A stretch of DNA of 64,000 nucleotides from Streptomyces europaeiscabiei (GCF_036346855.1 NZ_CP107841.1:620001-684000); one strand, 5' to 3'. Shown: positions 1 to 8,214, numbered from the stretch's first letter. The notes: generated by a model from the sequence alone, not told the origin. Numbers and translations: made by a program.

Positions 1-979
1 GGGTCTTGACCTGTCCGTTCTCCACGATCTGCCGGACGTACCCGATACGGCTCGCGGCCTGGGTCTCGTTCGCGACGGCCTTCTTCAGTTCGTCGGTGCG
101 GGCGATGTCACGGGCCAGTTCCGTCTGCAGGGAGGGGTCCTCCTTGAGACGGTCGAGGAGCGCGGTGCGGGCCGCCTGCGCGGTGGACGGGTCGGCGAGG
201 ATCGCGGCGCGCAGCGCGGTCGGGTTCTCGGCGACCTCCAGCGCCTTGGTCGGGCGGATGCCCTCGGCCTCGGCCGCCGCCGTGATCGCGGTGCCGCGGT
301 CGGAGGTCGCGCCGGACCGGGAGCTGTAGTACGTCAGCCAGACGTCCGAGTCCGGGAGGTCGATCTCCTCGCCGGGGGCCAGCGCCTCGAAGTGCGGGAC
401 CATGCCGTCGTCGGCCGCCTTGTCCCACGCCTTGTAGTACCGCATGACCCGCTCCGGCGAGCACCCGGCCAGTTCGGCGAACCGCTTCGCCGACACCTTC
501 GACGTCTCGCCCGCCGTCTCCCCTCCGGGCCGCACGCTCCGCGCCACCTTCAGCGCGAACGCCCAGCCCCCGGTGCGCGCGTACACCCCGAAGTCCCGGG
601 CGTCGCGGGCGACCTGCTCGTCCACGGCGTCGACGGGGGTGTCATCGCCGGACGCCTGCGCGGGGGCCTCGTCATCGGGCGTCTGTGCGAGGATCTCGTC
701 ACCGGATGCCTGCGCGGGGATCTCGCCGGTGGACGGCAGAGCGGCGGCCGCCTCGTCGGACGACTGCGTGGCGGCTTCCTCGTCGGACGACCGCGCGGGA
801 GTCTCACCTCCGGACGACCGCGCCGGCACCTCACCGGCGGGCGCGTCCGTGGGGGTCTCGTCCCCGGCCGTGCCCGGCTCGACCCAGAACCCCTCGTCCC
901 GCGACGGAACTTCCCCGGCCGCGGGCGTCTCGTCGGCGGGCGGTACGGCCGATGCGGAGTGGGCGGTGGCTACGCTCAC
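1..979 (-). CDS. Conserved hypothetical protein, acidic low-complexity N-terminus plus HTH-like core (3' end beyond window)
   Basis: I do not recognise the function. Reading from GTG at 979 (GGGAG about 10 bases upstream) the frame stays open to the left edge, so 326 residues are seen and the C-terminus is missing. The first ~105 residues are rich in Glu, Asp, Ser, Ala and Pro and built from degenerate copies of a GDE-x-PA-type unit (about 615-855), which looks disordered. The rest looks globular and helical. AKRFAELAGCSPERV near residue 160 resembles a helix-turn-helix recognition segment, followed by YYKAWDKAADDG. A DNA-binding or chromosome-associated role is an inference only. The next gene, an aldo/keto reductase, lies 48 bases upstream on the same strand. 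Confidence 0.75.
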   Translation of the reverse strand, partial: MSVATAHSASAVPPADETPAAGEVPSRDEGFWVEPGTAGDETPTDAPAGEVPARSSGGETPARSSDEEAATQSSDEAAAALPSTGEIPAQASGDEILAQTPDDEAPAQASGDDTPVDAVDEQVARDARDFGVYARTGGWAFALKVARSVRPGGETAGETSKVSAKRFAELAGCSPERVMRYYKAWDKAADDGMVPHFEALAPGEEIDLPDSDVWLTYYSSRSGATSDRGTAITAAAEAEGIRPTKALEVAENPTALRAAILADPSTAQAARTALLDRLKEDPSLQTELARDIARTDELKKAVANETQAASRIGYVRQIVENGQVKT

Positions 980-1027
980 GAGTGACTCTCCCGGGTGGTG
1001 ACGGACGGCAGGGGCGGAACAGGCAGC

Positions 1028-1996
1028 CTATATGAACCTGTTGGTGCTGCTTTGCCCCGACGCCTCGCCCCGGTGTACGGCGTCCAGCCGGGCCACCTCG
1101 TCCGCCGTGAGCCGGAGGGCGCCTGCGGCGATGTTCTCGGCCAGGTGGTCCGGATCTCCCGTGCCGGGGATGGCGAGGACGTGCGGTCCCTGGTGGAGGG
1201 TCCAGGCGAGGCGGATCTGCGCGGGGGTGGCGTCGTGGGCGCGGGCCACGGCGAGCAGTTCGTCGTCGTGCTCGGTGCTCGCGCCGCCCTCGGGACCGGC
1301 GTCACCGGCGATCGCGTAGAACGGGACGAACGCGATGCCCTGTTCGCCGCAGACGCGCAGCACCTCGTCGGCGGCGGGGTCGGGGGTGTGCAGGCCGAAC
1401 CGGTTCTGGACGCAGACCACCGGCGCGATCGCCCGGGCCTCCGCGAGGTGGCGGGGTTCGACGCCGGAGACGCCGAGATGGCGGATGAGCCCGGCCTCCC
1501 TCAGCTCGGCCAGCGCGCCGAAGTGCTCGGTGATGGATTCCTGGCGCATCCGGCGCAGATTGACGACGTCGAGGTGGTCGCGGCCCAACTGCCGCAGGTT
1601 CTCCTCGACATGGCCGCGCAGCTGGTCGGGGCGGGCGGCCGTGCCCCACTCCCCCGAGTACTCGCGGTGCGGCCCGACCTTGGTGACGACGACCAGGTCG
1701 TCCGGGTACGGCCCGCCCAGCGCGCTGTTGATCAGTTCGTTGGCGGAGCGCAGGGACGAGAAGTAGAAGGCGGCCGTGTCGATGTGGTTGACGCCCAGCT
1801 CGACCGCGCGCCGCAGCACGGCGATCGGCCCCTCACGCTCCCTCGGCGTCCCGAGGTGGAAGGCGGCGCTGCCCGTCAGCCGCATCGCGCCGAAGCCGAC
1901 ACGGTTGACGGGCAGGTCACCGAGCGTCCAGGTGCCCGCGGCACTCGCGGTGATCGTCGACGAGGTCACCGCCGCAGTCTCGCACGCGCCGGGCAC
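1028..1996 (-). CDS. Aldo/keto reductase family oxidoreductase
   Basis: NAD(P)H-dependent carbonyl reductase of the (beta/alpha)8 AKR fold, 322 residues if GTG 1996 is used; no clear Shine-Dalgarno decides between this and GTG 1969. The barrel begins at GFGAMRLTG. The catalytic Asp and Tyr are in HIDTAAFY (~72-79) and the catalytic Lys in VVVTKVG. The position usually held by the catalytic His (DLYQIH in relatives) reads DVVNLR, so His is replaced by Arg. This is seen in some actinobacterial AKR branches and may alter activity. The cofactor segment VLAIPGTGDPDHLAEN near the C-terminus is intact. Substrate unknown. It is downstream of the orphan DasR-like promoter at 2283-2326 and could be read from it. 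Confidence 0.88.
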   Translation of the reverse strand: MPGACETAAVTSSTITASAAGTWTLGDLPVNRVGFGAMRLTGSAAFHLGTPREREGPIAVLRRAVELGVNHIDTAAFYFSSLRSANELINSALGGPYPDDLVVVTKVGPHREYSGEWGTAARPDQLRGHVEENLRQLGRDHLDVVNLRRMRQESITEHFGALAELREAGLIRHLGVSGVEPRHLAEARAIAPVVCVQNRFGLHTPDPAADEVLRVCGEQGIAFVPFYAIAGDAGPEGGASTEHDDELLAVARAHDATPAQIRLAWTLHQGPHVLAIPGTGDPDHLAENIAAGALRLTADEVARLDAVHRGEASGQSSTNRFI

Positions 1997-2029
1997 CGCA
2001 CCCGCCGGGTTGCTACGGACAGACCTACG

Positions 2030-2215
2030 TCACGGACGGAGGTACGTGTCGAGCGTCTCCATCGCCGACGCCGGGTTGCCCAGGTCGTAGTGGTGGCGCA
2101 GATGTTGGGCCTCTTGCGAGCCGCGGGCCGACGGAACCGCCGGGCACGGTCGTGGCGCGAGGGCTCGGCAGGTCGATGCCCTTCATCGGAGCGAAGGGGG
2201 GCCACGGGGCAGGAA
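2030..2215 (-). pseudogene. Short decayed coding remnant downstream of an orphan promoter
   Basis: No intact gene fills 1997-2360. On the minus strand one frame ends, at the stop 2030-2032, with the protein-like segment HLRHHYDLGNPASAMETLDT, but that frame has no usable start and is closed upstream by a TGA. A second frame supplies MKGIDLPSPRATTVPGGSVG from an ATG near 2185. Joining them would need one frameshift around 2110-2120. No ribosome site precedes the ATG. I do not recognise a family. It may be the relic of the gene once driven by the promoter at 2283-2326, or chance. Confidence 0.25.
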
Positions 2216-2282
2216 CCTCGCGCGCACGCGCCGGCGGAGCCGGCCACGGCGTGGGCGCGGCCGTGGTGGGGGTGTGGGGAAC

Positions 2283-2326
2283 ACTCAACCGCGTTGGTCT
2301 GTACCAGTCAAGGGTGTAGACCAGTC
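2283..2326 (-). promoter_or_regulatory. Promoter with two tandem DasR-like (dre) boxes
   Basis: Two 16-bp elements, 2294-2309 (TTGGTCTGTACCAGTC) and 2311-2326 (AGGGTGTAGACCAGTC on the + strand), start 17 bases apart and match the DasR/chitinase-promoter consensus ACTGGTCTAGACCACT at about 11 and 12 of 16 positions. On the minus strand TTGACT (2306-2311) is followed after 17 bases by TTGAGT (2283-2288), a plausible sigma-HrdB-type promoter overlapped by the boxes. This is the architecture of GlcNAc/chitin-responsive promoters in streptomycetes. No chitinase or transport gene follows; the next intact gene on this strand is the aldo/keto reductase ~290 bases away. Confidence 0.5.
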
Positions 2327-2360
2327 GATCGCATGACACGAGGTCAGGCGCTGCATCGGG

Positions 2361-3080
2361 TCAGCCCTGGGGGCAGCCGAGCCAGTAGCCGAAGCCGCGC
2401 CGGGTGTGGATCAGTGCGGGCTCCTCGCGGTCGATCTTGCGCCGGAGCCGGGCCACGAGTTTCTCGATCGCGCCATGGGCGCGGTACTCGCCCCAGACGT
2501 GCCGGCCGATCTGCTCCTTGGACAGCACCCGCTCCGCGTTCGCGAGCAGATGGCGCAGCAGCCGGTACTCGGCGGGTGTGAGACGGAGCGGCCTGGAACC
2601 GCGCCGCGCCTCGCAGGCGGCGTCGTCCAGGACCAGGTCGCCGTAGCAGGGCATCCCGTCGAACCGTTCGGAACCACCCCGGCCGCGCAGCAACGCGCGG
2701 GCCCGGTCCAGGACTTCGGCGATACGTACGGGTTTGACGACGTAGTCCTCGTCGCCGAGACGGAGGTCGGGGACCAGGTCGGGGAGAGAGTCGCAGGTGG
2801 CGAGGAACAGCAGCAGGGGCCGGTCCGCCGGTGCGCCGCGTCGGCCCCGCGCGAAGCGCCCCAGGTCCGGCAGCGCGGCGTCCCAGACGACCAGGTCGTA
2901 CCGGTTCCGGGCGATCCGCACCATCCCTTCGGCGCCGGTGTCCGCCGCGGCGACCCGGTATCCGGCCAACTCCATTGCAGTGGTGAGGAGTTCGGTGACG
3001 CCGGGGTCGTCCACGACGACCAGGACGTGCTGCGCGTCGCCACTCGGCGACGACGGCTTCTCGGTGAGCAGAGTGCGCAT
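2361..3080 (-). CDS. OmpR/PhoB-type response regulator, no adjacent kinase
   Basis: Transcriptional response regulator of 239 residues when started at ATG 3080; an in-frame extension to 3170 would overlap the MarR gene and looks non-coding. The receiver domain (~18-130) has the acidic pair VVVDD, the phospho-acceptor Asp in VVWDAALPD and the conserved Lys in DYVVKPVRI. The C-terminal winged helix (~140-235) shows RLTPAEYRLLRHLLANAERV, a transactivation loop, HGAIEKLVARLRRKI and the terminal hairpin IHTRRGFGYWLG. The residues needed for phosphotransfer are present. No sensor kinase lies on either side, so this is an orphan regulator within the visible sequence. The upstream MarR gene ends 52 bases before the start on the same strand, so they may be co-transcribed. 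Confidence 0.88.
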   Translation of the reverse strand: MRTLLTEKPSSPSGDAQHVLVVVDDPGVTELLTTAMELAGYRVAAADTGAEGMVRIARNRYDLVVWDAALPDLGRFARGRRGAPADRPLLLFLATCDSLPDLVPDLRLGDEDYVVKPVRIAEVLDRARALLRGRGGSERFDGMPCYGDLVLDDAACEARRGSRPLRLTPAEYRLLRHLLANAERVLSKEQIGRHVWGEYRAHGAIEKLVARLRRKIDREEPALIHTRRGFGYWLGCPQG

Positions 3081-3132
3081 GACAAGACCGTTCGCGTGGG
3101 GCTTGCACGGAGGGGGATCGCGCCGCGTGCCG

Positions 3133-3636
3133 TCAGGCGGCGGGCCGGGGGTCGACGGCCGTCTCGGCATGCTCGACGAAGTCGTCGGCCAGCCGGCCGA
3201 AGAGGGTGGCCAGTCGCCGCCGATCCTCGGTCGACCACTCGCCCAGTGCCGCCCCGATGTTCCGGCGGCCGGCCTCCCTGACGCGCTCGAAGGCCGCGAG
3301 CCCGGTGTCGGTGATGCGGACGCGCTGCGCCCGGCGGTCCTCCGGGTCCGGGATGCGCATCACGTAGTCCGCGCTCTCCAACTGCCTCAGCTGCCGGGTG
3401 ACATGGGACGCCTCCACGGACAGCCGGACCGCGAGCACTCCGGGGCGCACCGGCTCGCTCTCCGCGATGTGCCGGAGGATCGACACGGAGGCGCGGTCCA
3501 GGGACAGTCCGCTCTCGGACATCAGACGCTCGTGCCGGCGGGCCCGGCCGGCCAGATACGCGATACGGGTGAGAAGCCGCTCGATCTCGGTCACGTCCGT
3601 GAGGGCGGCCGCTTCGGTGGGGCGCGGTGTGGACAT
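3133..3636 (-). CDS. MarR-family transcriptional regulator
   Basis: Dimeric winged-helix repressor, 167 residues, ATG at 3636. The HTH (~55-100) contains [19 protein letters not shown] and [16 protein letters not shown], followed by the wing [13 protein letters not shown] with the conserved Asp-Arg-Arg, and long C-terminal dimerisation helices. A TTGACT -35 (3664-3669) and a TACGGT -10-like hexamer (3643-3648) give a start site only a few bases from ATG, so the mRNA may be leaderless, although their 15-base spacing is short. A near-palindrome at 3651-3678 covers this promoter, which fits autorepression. The response regulator follows downstream on the same strand. Ligand unknown. Confidence 0.88.
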   Translation of the reverse strand: MSTPRPTEAAALTDVTEIERLLTRIAYLAGRARRHERLMSESGLSLDRASVSILRHIAESEPVRPGVLAVRLSVEASHVTRQLRQLESADYVMRIPDPEDRRAQRVRITDTGLAAFERVREAGRRNIGAALGEWSTEDRRRLATLFGRLADDFVEHAETAVDPRPAA

Positions 3637-3650
3637 ACGGAAACCGTAGC

Positions 3651-3678
3651 AGACATTTGCCTAAGTCAAGCAATGTCT
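3651..3678. promoter_or_regulatory. Inverted-repeat operator in front of the MarR gene
   Basis: The arms AGACATTTGC and GCAATGTCT are separated by CTAAGTCAA; apart from one extra T in the left arm they are reverse complements. The element covers the -35 hexamer of the MarR gene and starts 14 bases before its ATG. That size and placement are typical of MarR autoregulatory sites. Confidence 0.6.
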
Positions 3679-3720
3679 TGTGGTCATGTGGCACCGCCGC
3701 ACAGGAGTTGGGCCCTCGTC

Positions 3721-4602
3721 TCAGCCCAGCTTCAGCTGGTCCGTGCCGTGCCCGATGTGCGCGACGACCAGCCCGGCGCCGGACACCTCCGCGTACTCGG
3801 CAGTGTGGTGACGGAAGACGCCGCCCGCCTCGGGCCCCTTGCGGGCCTCGACCGTCCAGCGCAGCTCGTGGAAGAAGAACCAGTCGTCGAAGTGCTGCTT
3901 GACGACCTCGATCTCCCGGACCTCGTAGTGGGCGTAGAACGCCTGGAGGTGGACCTTCAGTTCGTCCTTGGTATGCAGTTCGGCCAGGGTACCGACGCCC
4001 GCCGCGTAGTCCCGCACGCCCGTCTGGACCTCGGGGTGGGCCCGCTCCACGATCGCGTCCACATCGCCCTTGCGGTAGGCGTCGAGGAGTGCGTCGTGCA
4101 CCTGGGCCACGGCGAACCTGCTGGCCAGGGCCCCGTCGGCCGGGTCGCCCGGCAGCGGTTCGTGTTGCGTACGGCCCCAGAAGAGTTCGCCGGTGATGCC
4201 CTCGGAACCCATCGTCGGGAACAGCACGATGATGGGGCGTTCGCTCTCGGCGCCGGTGTTCTTGTCGCGCCCCCGGCCCGAGCCGCTCACGAAGGTGTAC
4301 CAGGAGGTGTTGATCTCCGCCACGGGCCGGATCCCGACCACGGCGGCGAACCGGTGCATGTTGCGGTAACTGCTCTCGATGGCCTCGTACGTGTCGACGA
4401 TCCGCTGTGTCGGGATCTCCTTGCCCTCTTCGAGGGTGGGGACGACGGTGTACGCGTAGGGCCCGCTCGGCGCCAGCGTCGCCAGGATGTCCTCGACGAC
4501 GTCGACGTACTCGGCCTTGACGTGCTTCCACGCGACCGCCGAGGTCTGCACCTCGAGGTCCGACGTGACGAGGAGTTCCTCGACCTTGGCCCGGTCTTTC
4601 AT
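3721..4602 (-). CDS. NTF2/SnoaL-like domain protein of unknown function
   Basis: A 293-residue protein; ATG 4602 is chosen over ATG 4659 because AAGGAG lies 7 bases upstream of it. The C-terminal ~130 residues (from AVAQVHDALLDAYRKGDVDA) read as a cone-shaped NTF2/SnoaL-like alpha+beta domain with the usual helix, Trp-rich strands (FDDWFFFHELRWTVEAR) and a His-rich end. The N-terminal half (VPTLEEGKEIPTQRIVDTYE, SWYTFVSGSGRGRD) may be a second diverged copy. No catalytic residues can be assigned. It could be a binding protein or an isomerase/hydrolase relative. It is transcribed away from the acyl-CoA-dehydrogenase-like gene, sharing a 238-base intergenic region with repeated ATGTGATC motifs. 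Confidence 0.7.
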   Translation of the reverse strand: MKDRAKVEELLVTSDLEVQTSAVAWKHVKAEYVDVVEDILATLAPSGPYAYTVVPTLEEGKEIPTQRIVDTYEAIESSYRNMHRFAAVVGIRPVAEINTSWYTFVSGSGRGRDKNTGAESERPIIVLFPTMGSEGITGELFWGRTQHEPLPGDPADGALASRFAVAQVHDALLDAYRKGDVDAIVERAHPEVQTGVRDYAAGVGTLAELHTKDELKVHLQAFYAHYEVREIEVVKQHFDDWFFFHELRWTVEARKGPEAGGVFRHHTAEYAEVSGAGLVVAHIGHGTDQLKLG

Positions 4603-4684
4603 GGTCTTTCTCCTTACGGGGCCGAGCGGCCCCGGTGGGGGGAGCGAACCGTCGCTCATGGAGCCGCCGGGGCTCGGCCCCGGC

Positions 4685-4810
4685 GATCACATGCAAGCGC
4701 AACGGCCTGACCGGTTGCGGCCGTCTACCTGACATCGGGCCGACGTGGCGCAGGTCACACGGTCCACGCCGCCCGAGAAGATGTGATCCTCCGGCCCGGA
4801 AGATGTGATC
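4685..4810. promoter_or_regulatory. Repeated ATGTGATC motifs in a divergent promoter region
   Basis: GAAGATGTGATC occurs at 4777-4788 and again at 4799-4810, exactly 22 bases (two helical turns) apart, and the reverse complement GATCACAT is at 4685-4692. The region separates the divergent NTF2-like gene and the acyl-CoA-dehydrogenase-like gene (start 4841). Helically phased direct repeats suggest a dimeric regulator binding one DNA face. I cannot name the regulator. Confidence 0.45.
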
Positions 4811-4840
4811 TTTGGGGTCGGAGCCGGGGAGAATCACCCC

Positions 4841-5884
4841 ATGACCACGTCACCGCACCCCCTCGTCGTCCAGGCGCGCCGGCTCGCCGCCGAGGTGCTC
4901 GCGCCGCAGGCGGAGCGCGTCGACCAGGAGGGGGTGCCCGCGAGCAGTATCGAGGCCATCAAGCGGTCGGGACTGCTCGGGGTGAGCGCGCCGGTGGCGT
5001 ACGGCGGGTCGGGGGCACCCAACTCCGTGGCACGGGACACTGCCGAGATCCTGGCGGGGGCCTGTTGCTCCACGTGGTTCGTACAGACCCAGCACTACAC
5101 GCCCGTGCTGACCCTGGTGAAGAGCGAGCTCCCCGCCCGTGAAGGCCTGCTGGGGAAGCTCGCCACCGGCGAACTGTTGTCCGGCGTCGCGTACGCGCAT
5201 CTGCGCAGATATCCGCAGGTGCCGGTGCGGGCCGTGCCGAAGCGTGGTGGCTGGCGGTTCCACGGCACGGTTCCCTGGTACACGGGATGGGGGCTCAACG
5301 ATGTGATGCTGCTGGCCGGGGTGACGGACGCGGACGAGGTGGTGTTCGCCTTCACCGAGGCCAGGCAGCAGTCCGGACTGAAGGCCTCCGCGCCCATGCG
5401 GCTCGCGGCGCTCACGGCCGCCCGTACGGTCTCGCTCGACCTCGACGGGCTGTGGATCCCCGAGGAGGCTGTGGCCCTGCACGCCCCGTACGAGTCCTGG
5501 GCCGCGAGCGACCGCCCCAAACCCACGAACGCCTCGCCCGCGGTGTTCGGGGTCGCCGAGTCGGCCCTCGGCCTGCTGGACCAGGACGCCCCCACGACGA
5601 AGGGGCTGCGGTTGCGGCTGGACAAGGTACGGCGGCAGGCCTACGCCCTCGCCGACCATCCGGCGCCCCACGAGCACATGGAGGAGCGGCTCGCCCTGAA
5701 GACGAAGGCGTTCGACCTGATGCGCACGGCGACGACCGCCGCGGTCGTCTCCGGCGGCGGACGCGCCCTCGACCTGGACAGCCGGGCGCAGCGTCTGGCC
5801 CGCGAGGCGCTCTTCCTGCTGGTGCAGGGCCAGACCGCCGAGGTACGCCGGGCCCACCTCGGCTCGCTGTCGGCCGCGTACTGA
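4841..5884 (+). CDS. Acyl-CoA dehydrogenase/flavin monooxygenase-fold protein
   Basis: 347 residues from ATG 4841 (GGGGAG 10 bases upstream). The sequence has the helical N-terminal domain (AAEVLAPQAERVDQEGVP), the GLLGVSAPVAYGGSG segment usual in acyl-CoA dehydrogenase-like proteins, a middle beta-domain (PVRAVPKRGGWRFHGTVPWYTGW) and a C-terminal helical bundle ending in QTAEVRRAHL. It is shorter than a typical 380-residue acyl-CoA dehydrogenase and no clear catalytic Glu can be placed, so a DszC/SfnB/HsaA-like flavin-dependent hydroxylase role is as likely as acyl-CoA oxidation. Substrate unknown. Repeated ATGTGATC motifs precede it. Confidence 0.75.
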   Translation: MTTSPHPLVVQARRLAAEVLAPQAERVDQEGVPASSIEAIKRSGLLGVSAPVAYGGSGAPNSVARDTAEILAGACCSTWFVQTQHYTPVLTLVKSELPAREGLLGKLATGELLSGVAYAHLRRYPQVPVRAVPKRGGWRFHGTVPWYTGWGLNDVMLLAGVTDADEVVFAFTEARQQSGLKASAPMRLAALTAARTVSLDLDGLWIPEEAVALHAPYESWAASDRPKPTNASPAVFGVAESALGLLDQDAPTTKGLRLRLDKVRRQAYALADHPAPHEHMEERLALKTKAFDLMRTATTAAVVSGGGRALDLDSRAQRLAREALFLLVQGQTAEVRRAHLGSLSAAY

Positions 5885-5952
5885 TCCCGGCCGACGGGCA
5901 TGCGGCGGGGGGCCCACGCGAAGCCCGGCCGGTGTCGTGTGATGCTGGCTTC

Positions 5953-6453
5953 ATGACAGACCAGCGCGAGATCTCCATCGTCCGGTGGACGGGTCGGACC
6001 TCTTCCGCCGTGGGCGGGCCGACCTCGTTGCTTGCCGCCTACCACCTGCGGACCGAGGCCGAGAAGGGCGAGCCCGTCGCCGATGCGGAGGGGCTGCCGG
6101 ACCGCTACCGGGCGGAGATCTCCGACCCGGCGGCCGCGTTCGCCGACGATGCCGTGCTGGTGGCCCTGAGCGGGGACACCGCGGTGGGCTGTGTGGTGGT
6201 GACCGCTCCCACCGACGGACGGTCGGAGATCAAGCGACTCTGGACGGACCCGGCGTTCCGGGGCCGGGGCATCGCCTCCGGCCTGCTCGACGCCGCGCTC
6301 GCACATGCCGCGGAGCGCGGCGTGAGCACGGTGCGCCTGTCGGTGTGGAACTGGCGGACCGGGGCCGTCGCCCTGTACGAGCGGCTCGGTTTCGAGATCA
6401 CCGAGTCGTGGGACGCGCGGGATCGCCTGGTGTGCATGGAGCGCGCTGTGTGA
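5953..6453 (+). CDS. GNAT-family N-acetyltransferase
   Basis: A 166-residue acyl-CoA-dependent acetyltransferase starting at ATG 5953. The frame is open upstream, but the ATG matches where the fold begins. The acetyl-CoA binding loop is IKRLWTDPAFRGRGIASGLL (~96-115), followed by the helix HAAERGVSTVRLSV and the C-terminal ALYERLGFEITESW typical of GNATs. Substrate unknown. It lies between the acyl-CoA-dehydrogenase-like gene and the converging ssuD with short spacers, so it is probably an independent unit. Confidence 0.85.
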   Translation: MTDQREISIVRWTGRTSSAVGGPTSLLAAYHLRTEAEKGEPVADAEGLPDRYRAEISDPAAAFADDAVLVALSGDTAVGCVVVTAPTDGRSEIKRLWTDPAFRGRGIASGLLDAALAHAAERGVSTVRLSVWNWRTGAVALYERLGFEITESWDARDRLVCMERAV

Positions 6454-6505
6454 GCGTCACCCTGCCCGAGGGGGCAGGCGCGGCTCCGCTGTCGCTCTCT
6501 TCGGC

Positions 6506-7657
6506 TCACGCCTTCCGGCTCGCGAACGGCACCTGTGCCGTCACGGTCGCCGGCCGGGCGAAGGGATGCTGCCACAACCCCTGGGCGGCGAGGCGCGGGA
6601 GGACGCCCTCGCCGAACCAGTACGCCTCCTCCAGGTGCGGGTAACCGGAGAGGACGAACTCGTCGATACCGAGGGCGTGGTACTCCTTGATGCGCTCGGC
6701 GACCTCGTCGTGGCTGCCGACCAGGGCGGTTCCCGCGCCCCCGCGCACCAGGCCGATGCCGGCCCAGAGGTTGGGGTGGATCTCCAGGCTGTCGTGGTTG
6801 CCGCCGTGCAGGGCGAGCATGCGCCGCTGGCCCTCCGACTCGCTGCGGGCGAGTCCGGCCTGCACGGACCGTACGGTCTCGGGGTCGAAGCCGTCGAGCA
6901 GTCGGTTGGCCTCCGCCCAGGCCTGCTCGGCGGTGTCGCGGGTGATGACGTGCAGCCGGATGCCGAAGCGGAGGGTGCGGCCCTCCTTCGCCGCCAGCCC
7001 CTTTATCCAGTCGATCTTCTCGGCGACCTTGGCCGGTGGTTCGCCCCAGGTGAGGTAGACGTCGACGTGCCGGGCGGCGATCTGCCCGGCGATCGGCGAG
7101 GAGCCGCCGAAGTACACCTCGGGCACGGGGTCGGGCAGCCGGGCCAGCCTCGCGTCCTCGACCCGGAGGTGTTCGCCGTCGAGGTCGACGGTCTTGCCCT
7201 CCCACAACTCCCGTACGACCCGCAGGAACTCGCCGGTCCGGCGATATCGGTCGGCCTTGTCGAGGAAGTCGCCGTAGGCGCGCTGCTCGTGGCTCTCACC
7301 ACCGGTCACGACATTGAGAAGGAGCCGTCCGCCGGTGTGCCGCTGGAAGGTGGAGGCCATCTGGGCGGCGAGCGTGGGCGAGACGGAGCCGGGGCGGAAG
7401 GCGACCAGGAACTTCAGGCGTTCGGTGGTCTGGCTGACCATCGCGGTGGTCAGCCAGGCGTCCTCGCACCAGGCACCGGTGGGAGTGAGGGCGCCGACGA
7501 AGCCGAGGTCCTCGGCGGCGCGGGCGATCTGGCTCAGATAGGCGACCGTCGGCGGCCGGTCCCGGCCGGACTCGGTGGCGGGGGTGCCGTGGCCGCCGCC
7601 GACGACATGGCGGCTGTCGCCGTTGGTGGGCAGGAACCAGTGGAAGGTGAGGGACAC
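6506..7657 (-). CDS. ssuD: FMNH2-dependent alkanesulfonate monooxygenase SsuD
   Basis: Bacterial luciferase-like TIM-barrel monooxygenase, 383 residues, close to the family's ~380. It cleaves the C-S bond of alkanesulfonates with FMNH2 and O2, releasing sulfite and an aldehyde. Diagnostic stretches are the N-terminal FHWFLPTNGDSRHVVGG, the flavin-site LLLNVVTGGESHEQRAYGD, PEVYFGGSSPIAGQIAARHV and the C-terminal FVLSGYPHLEEAYWFGEGVL. Upstream on the same strand are a broken SfnB-like monooxygenase gene and an FMN reductase that could supply FMNH2, all behind a leader peptide gene. A role in scavenging sulfur from sulfonates under sulfate limitation is expected from this context. Confidence 0.92.
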   Translation of the reverse strand: MSLTFHWFLPTNGDSRHVVGGGHGTPATESGRDRPPTVAYLSQIARAAEDLGFVGALTPTGAWCEDAWLTTAMVSQTTERLKFLVAFRPGSVSPTLAAQMASTFQRHTGGRLLLNVVTGGESHEQRAYGDFLDKADRYRRTGEFLRVVRELWEGKTVDLDGEHLRVEDARLARLPDPVPEVYFGGSSPIAGQIAARHVDVYLTWGEPPAKVAEKIDWIKGLAAKEGRTLRFGIRLHVITRDTAEQAWAEANRLLDGFDPETVRSVQAGLARSESEGQRRMLALHGGNHDSLEIHPNLWAGIGLVRGGAGTALVGSHDEVAERIKEYHALGIDEFVLSGYPHLEEAYWFGEGVLPRLAAQGLWQHPFARPATVTAQVPFASRKA

Positions 7658-7693
7658 GTGGGGTCTCCGATCAGGGATGTCCGCGGCGGCAGG

Positions 7694-8214
7694 TCATCGG
7701 GGACGACCTTCGGAGCAGGCCGTGGCGTGGGGTCCGGTGCCGTTGAGGACATGGCGGCCGATGTGCTGGATCTTCCAGCGGGCTGGGGCGTGCGATCCAG
7801 GAGGGGCGGCACGCAGCGCCTCGTTGAGGGGCCCGCCGAAGAAGAACTCCCGCTGCCGGGCGGTGCCTTGCCGGCGGATCACATGGACGTGGGCGAAGTG
7901 GCTCTGCGGGATCCGGGCGAGGCTCGCGTCGGCTGAGGCCGGCAGCCGGAAGACCCCCGCCCGGATCTCCTGCGTCACGTCCGCTCCCCCGTGCTCGGCG
8001 GACACGGTGACGGCCGGCAGCCCGGAGGCGGAGAGCCGGTCCGACTCCCGGCGCGCGACAGCCGCCGGTCGGCGTCCCGCTCCGAGGCCCCGGCACGGAA
8101 CTCCGCGGCGAGCGCGGCGGCGACGGCCAGGGCCTCGGCGTCGTCGGCGACCACCCTGGCGGTCGGCGGATCGGAGAGGGAGGCGGCCGGGGCTTCGGTG
8201 AGGACGTCGGTCAT
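7694..8214 (-). pseudogene. Truncated, frameshifted SfnB/DszC-type flavin monooxygenase gene
   Basis: From ATG 8214 the reading starts as an acyl-CoA-dehydrogenase-like monooxygenase (ARVVADDAEALAVAAALAAE, ASERDADRRL). Near 8045-8060 the frame shifts by one and continues as DRLSASGLPAVTVSAEHGGA, then FRLPASADASLARIPQSHFA and IRRQGTARQREFFFG. After that the family's GNAQSE-type core and the remaining ~250 residues are absent, replaced by ~50 unrelated residues before a stop at 7694. An intact SfnB relative is ~400 residues, so this gene is dead or badly mis-sequenced. It sits 4 bases downstream of the FMN reductase and 36 bases upstream of ssuD, where an organosulfur monooxygenase is expected. 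Confidence 0.7.

Noticed and set aside
2411..4837. Long open frame antisense to the regulator and NTF2-like genes
   Set aside because: It runs across three genes with better motifs; its translation is Arg/Gly/Pro-rich low complexity typical of GC-rich shadow frames.
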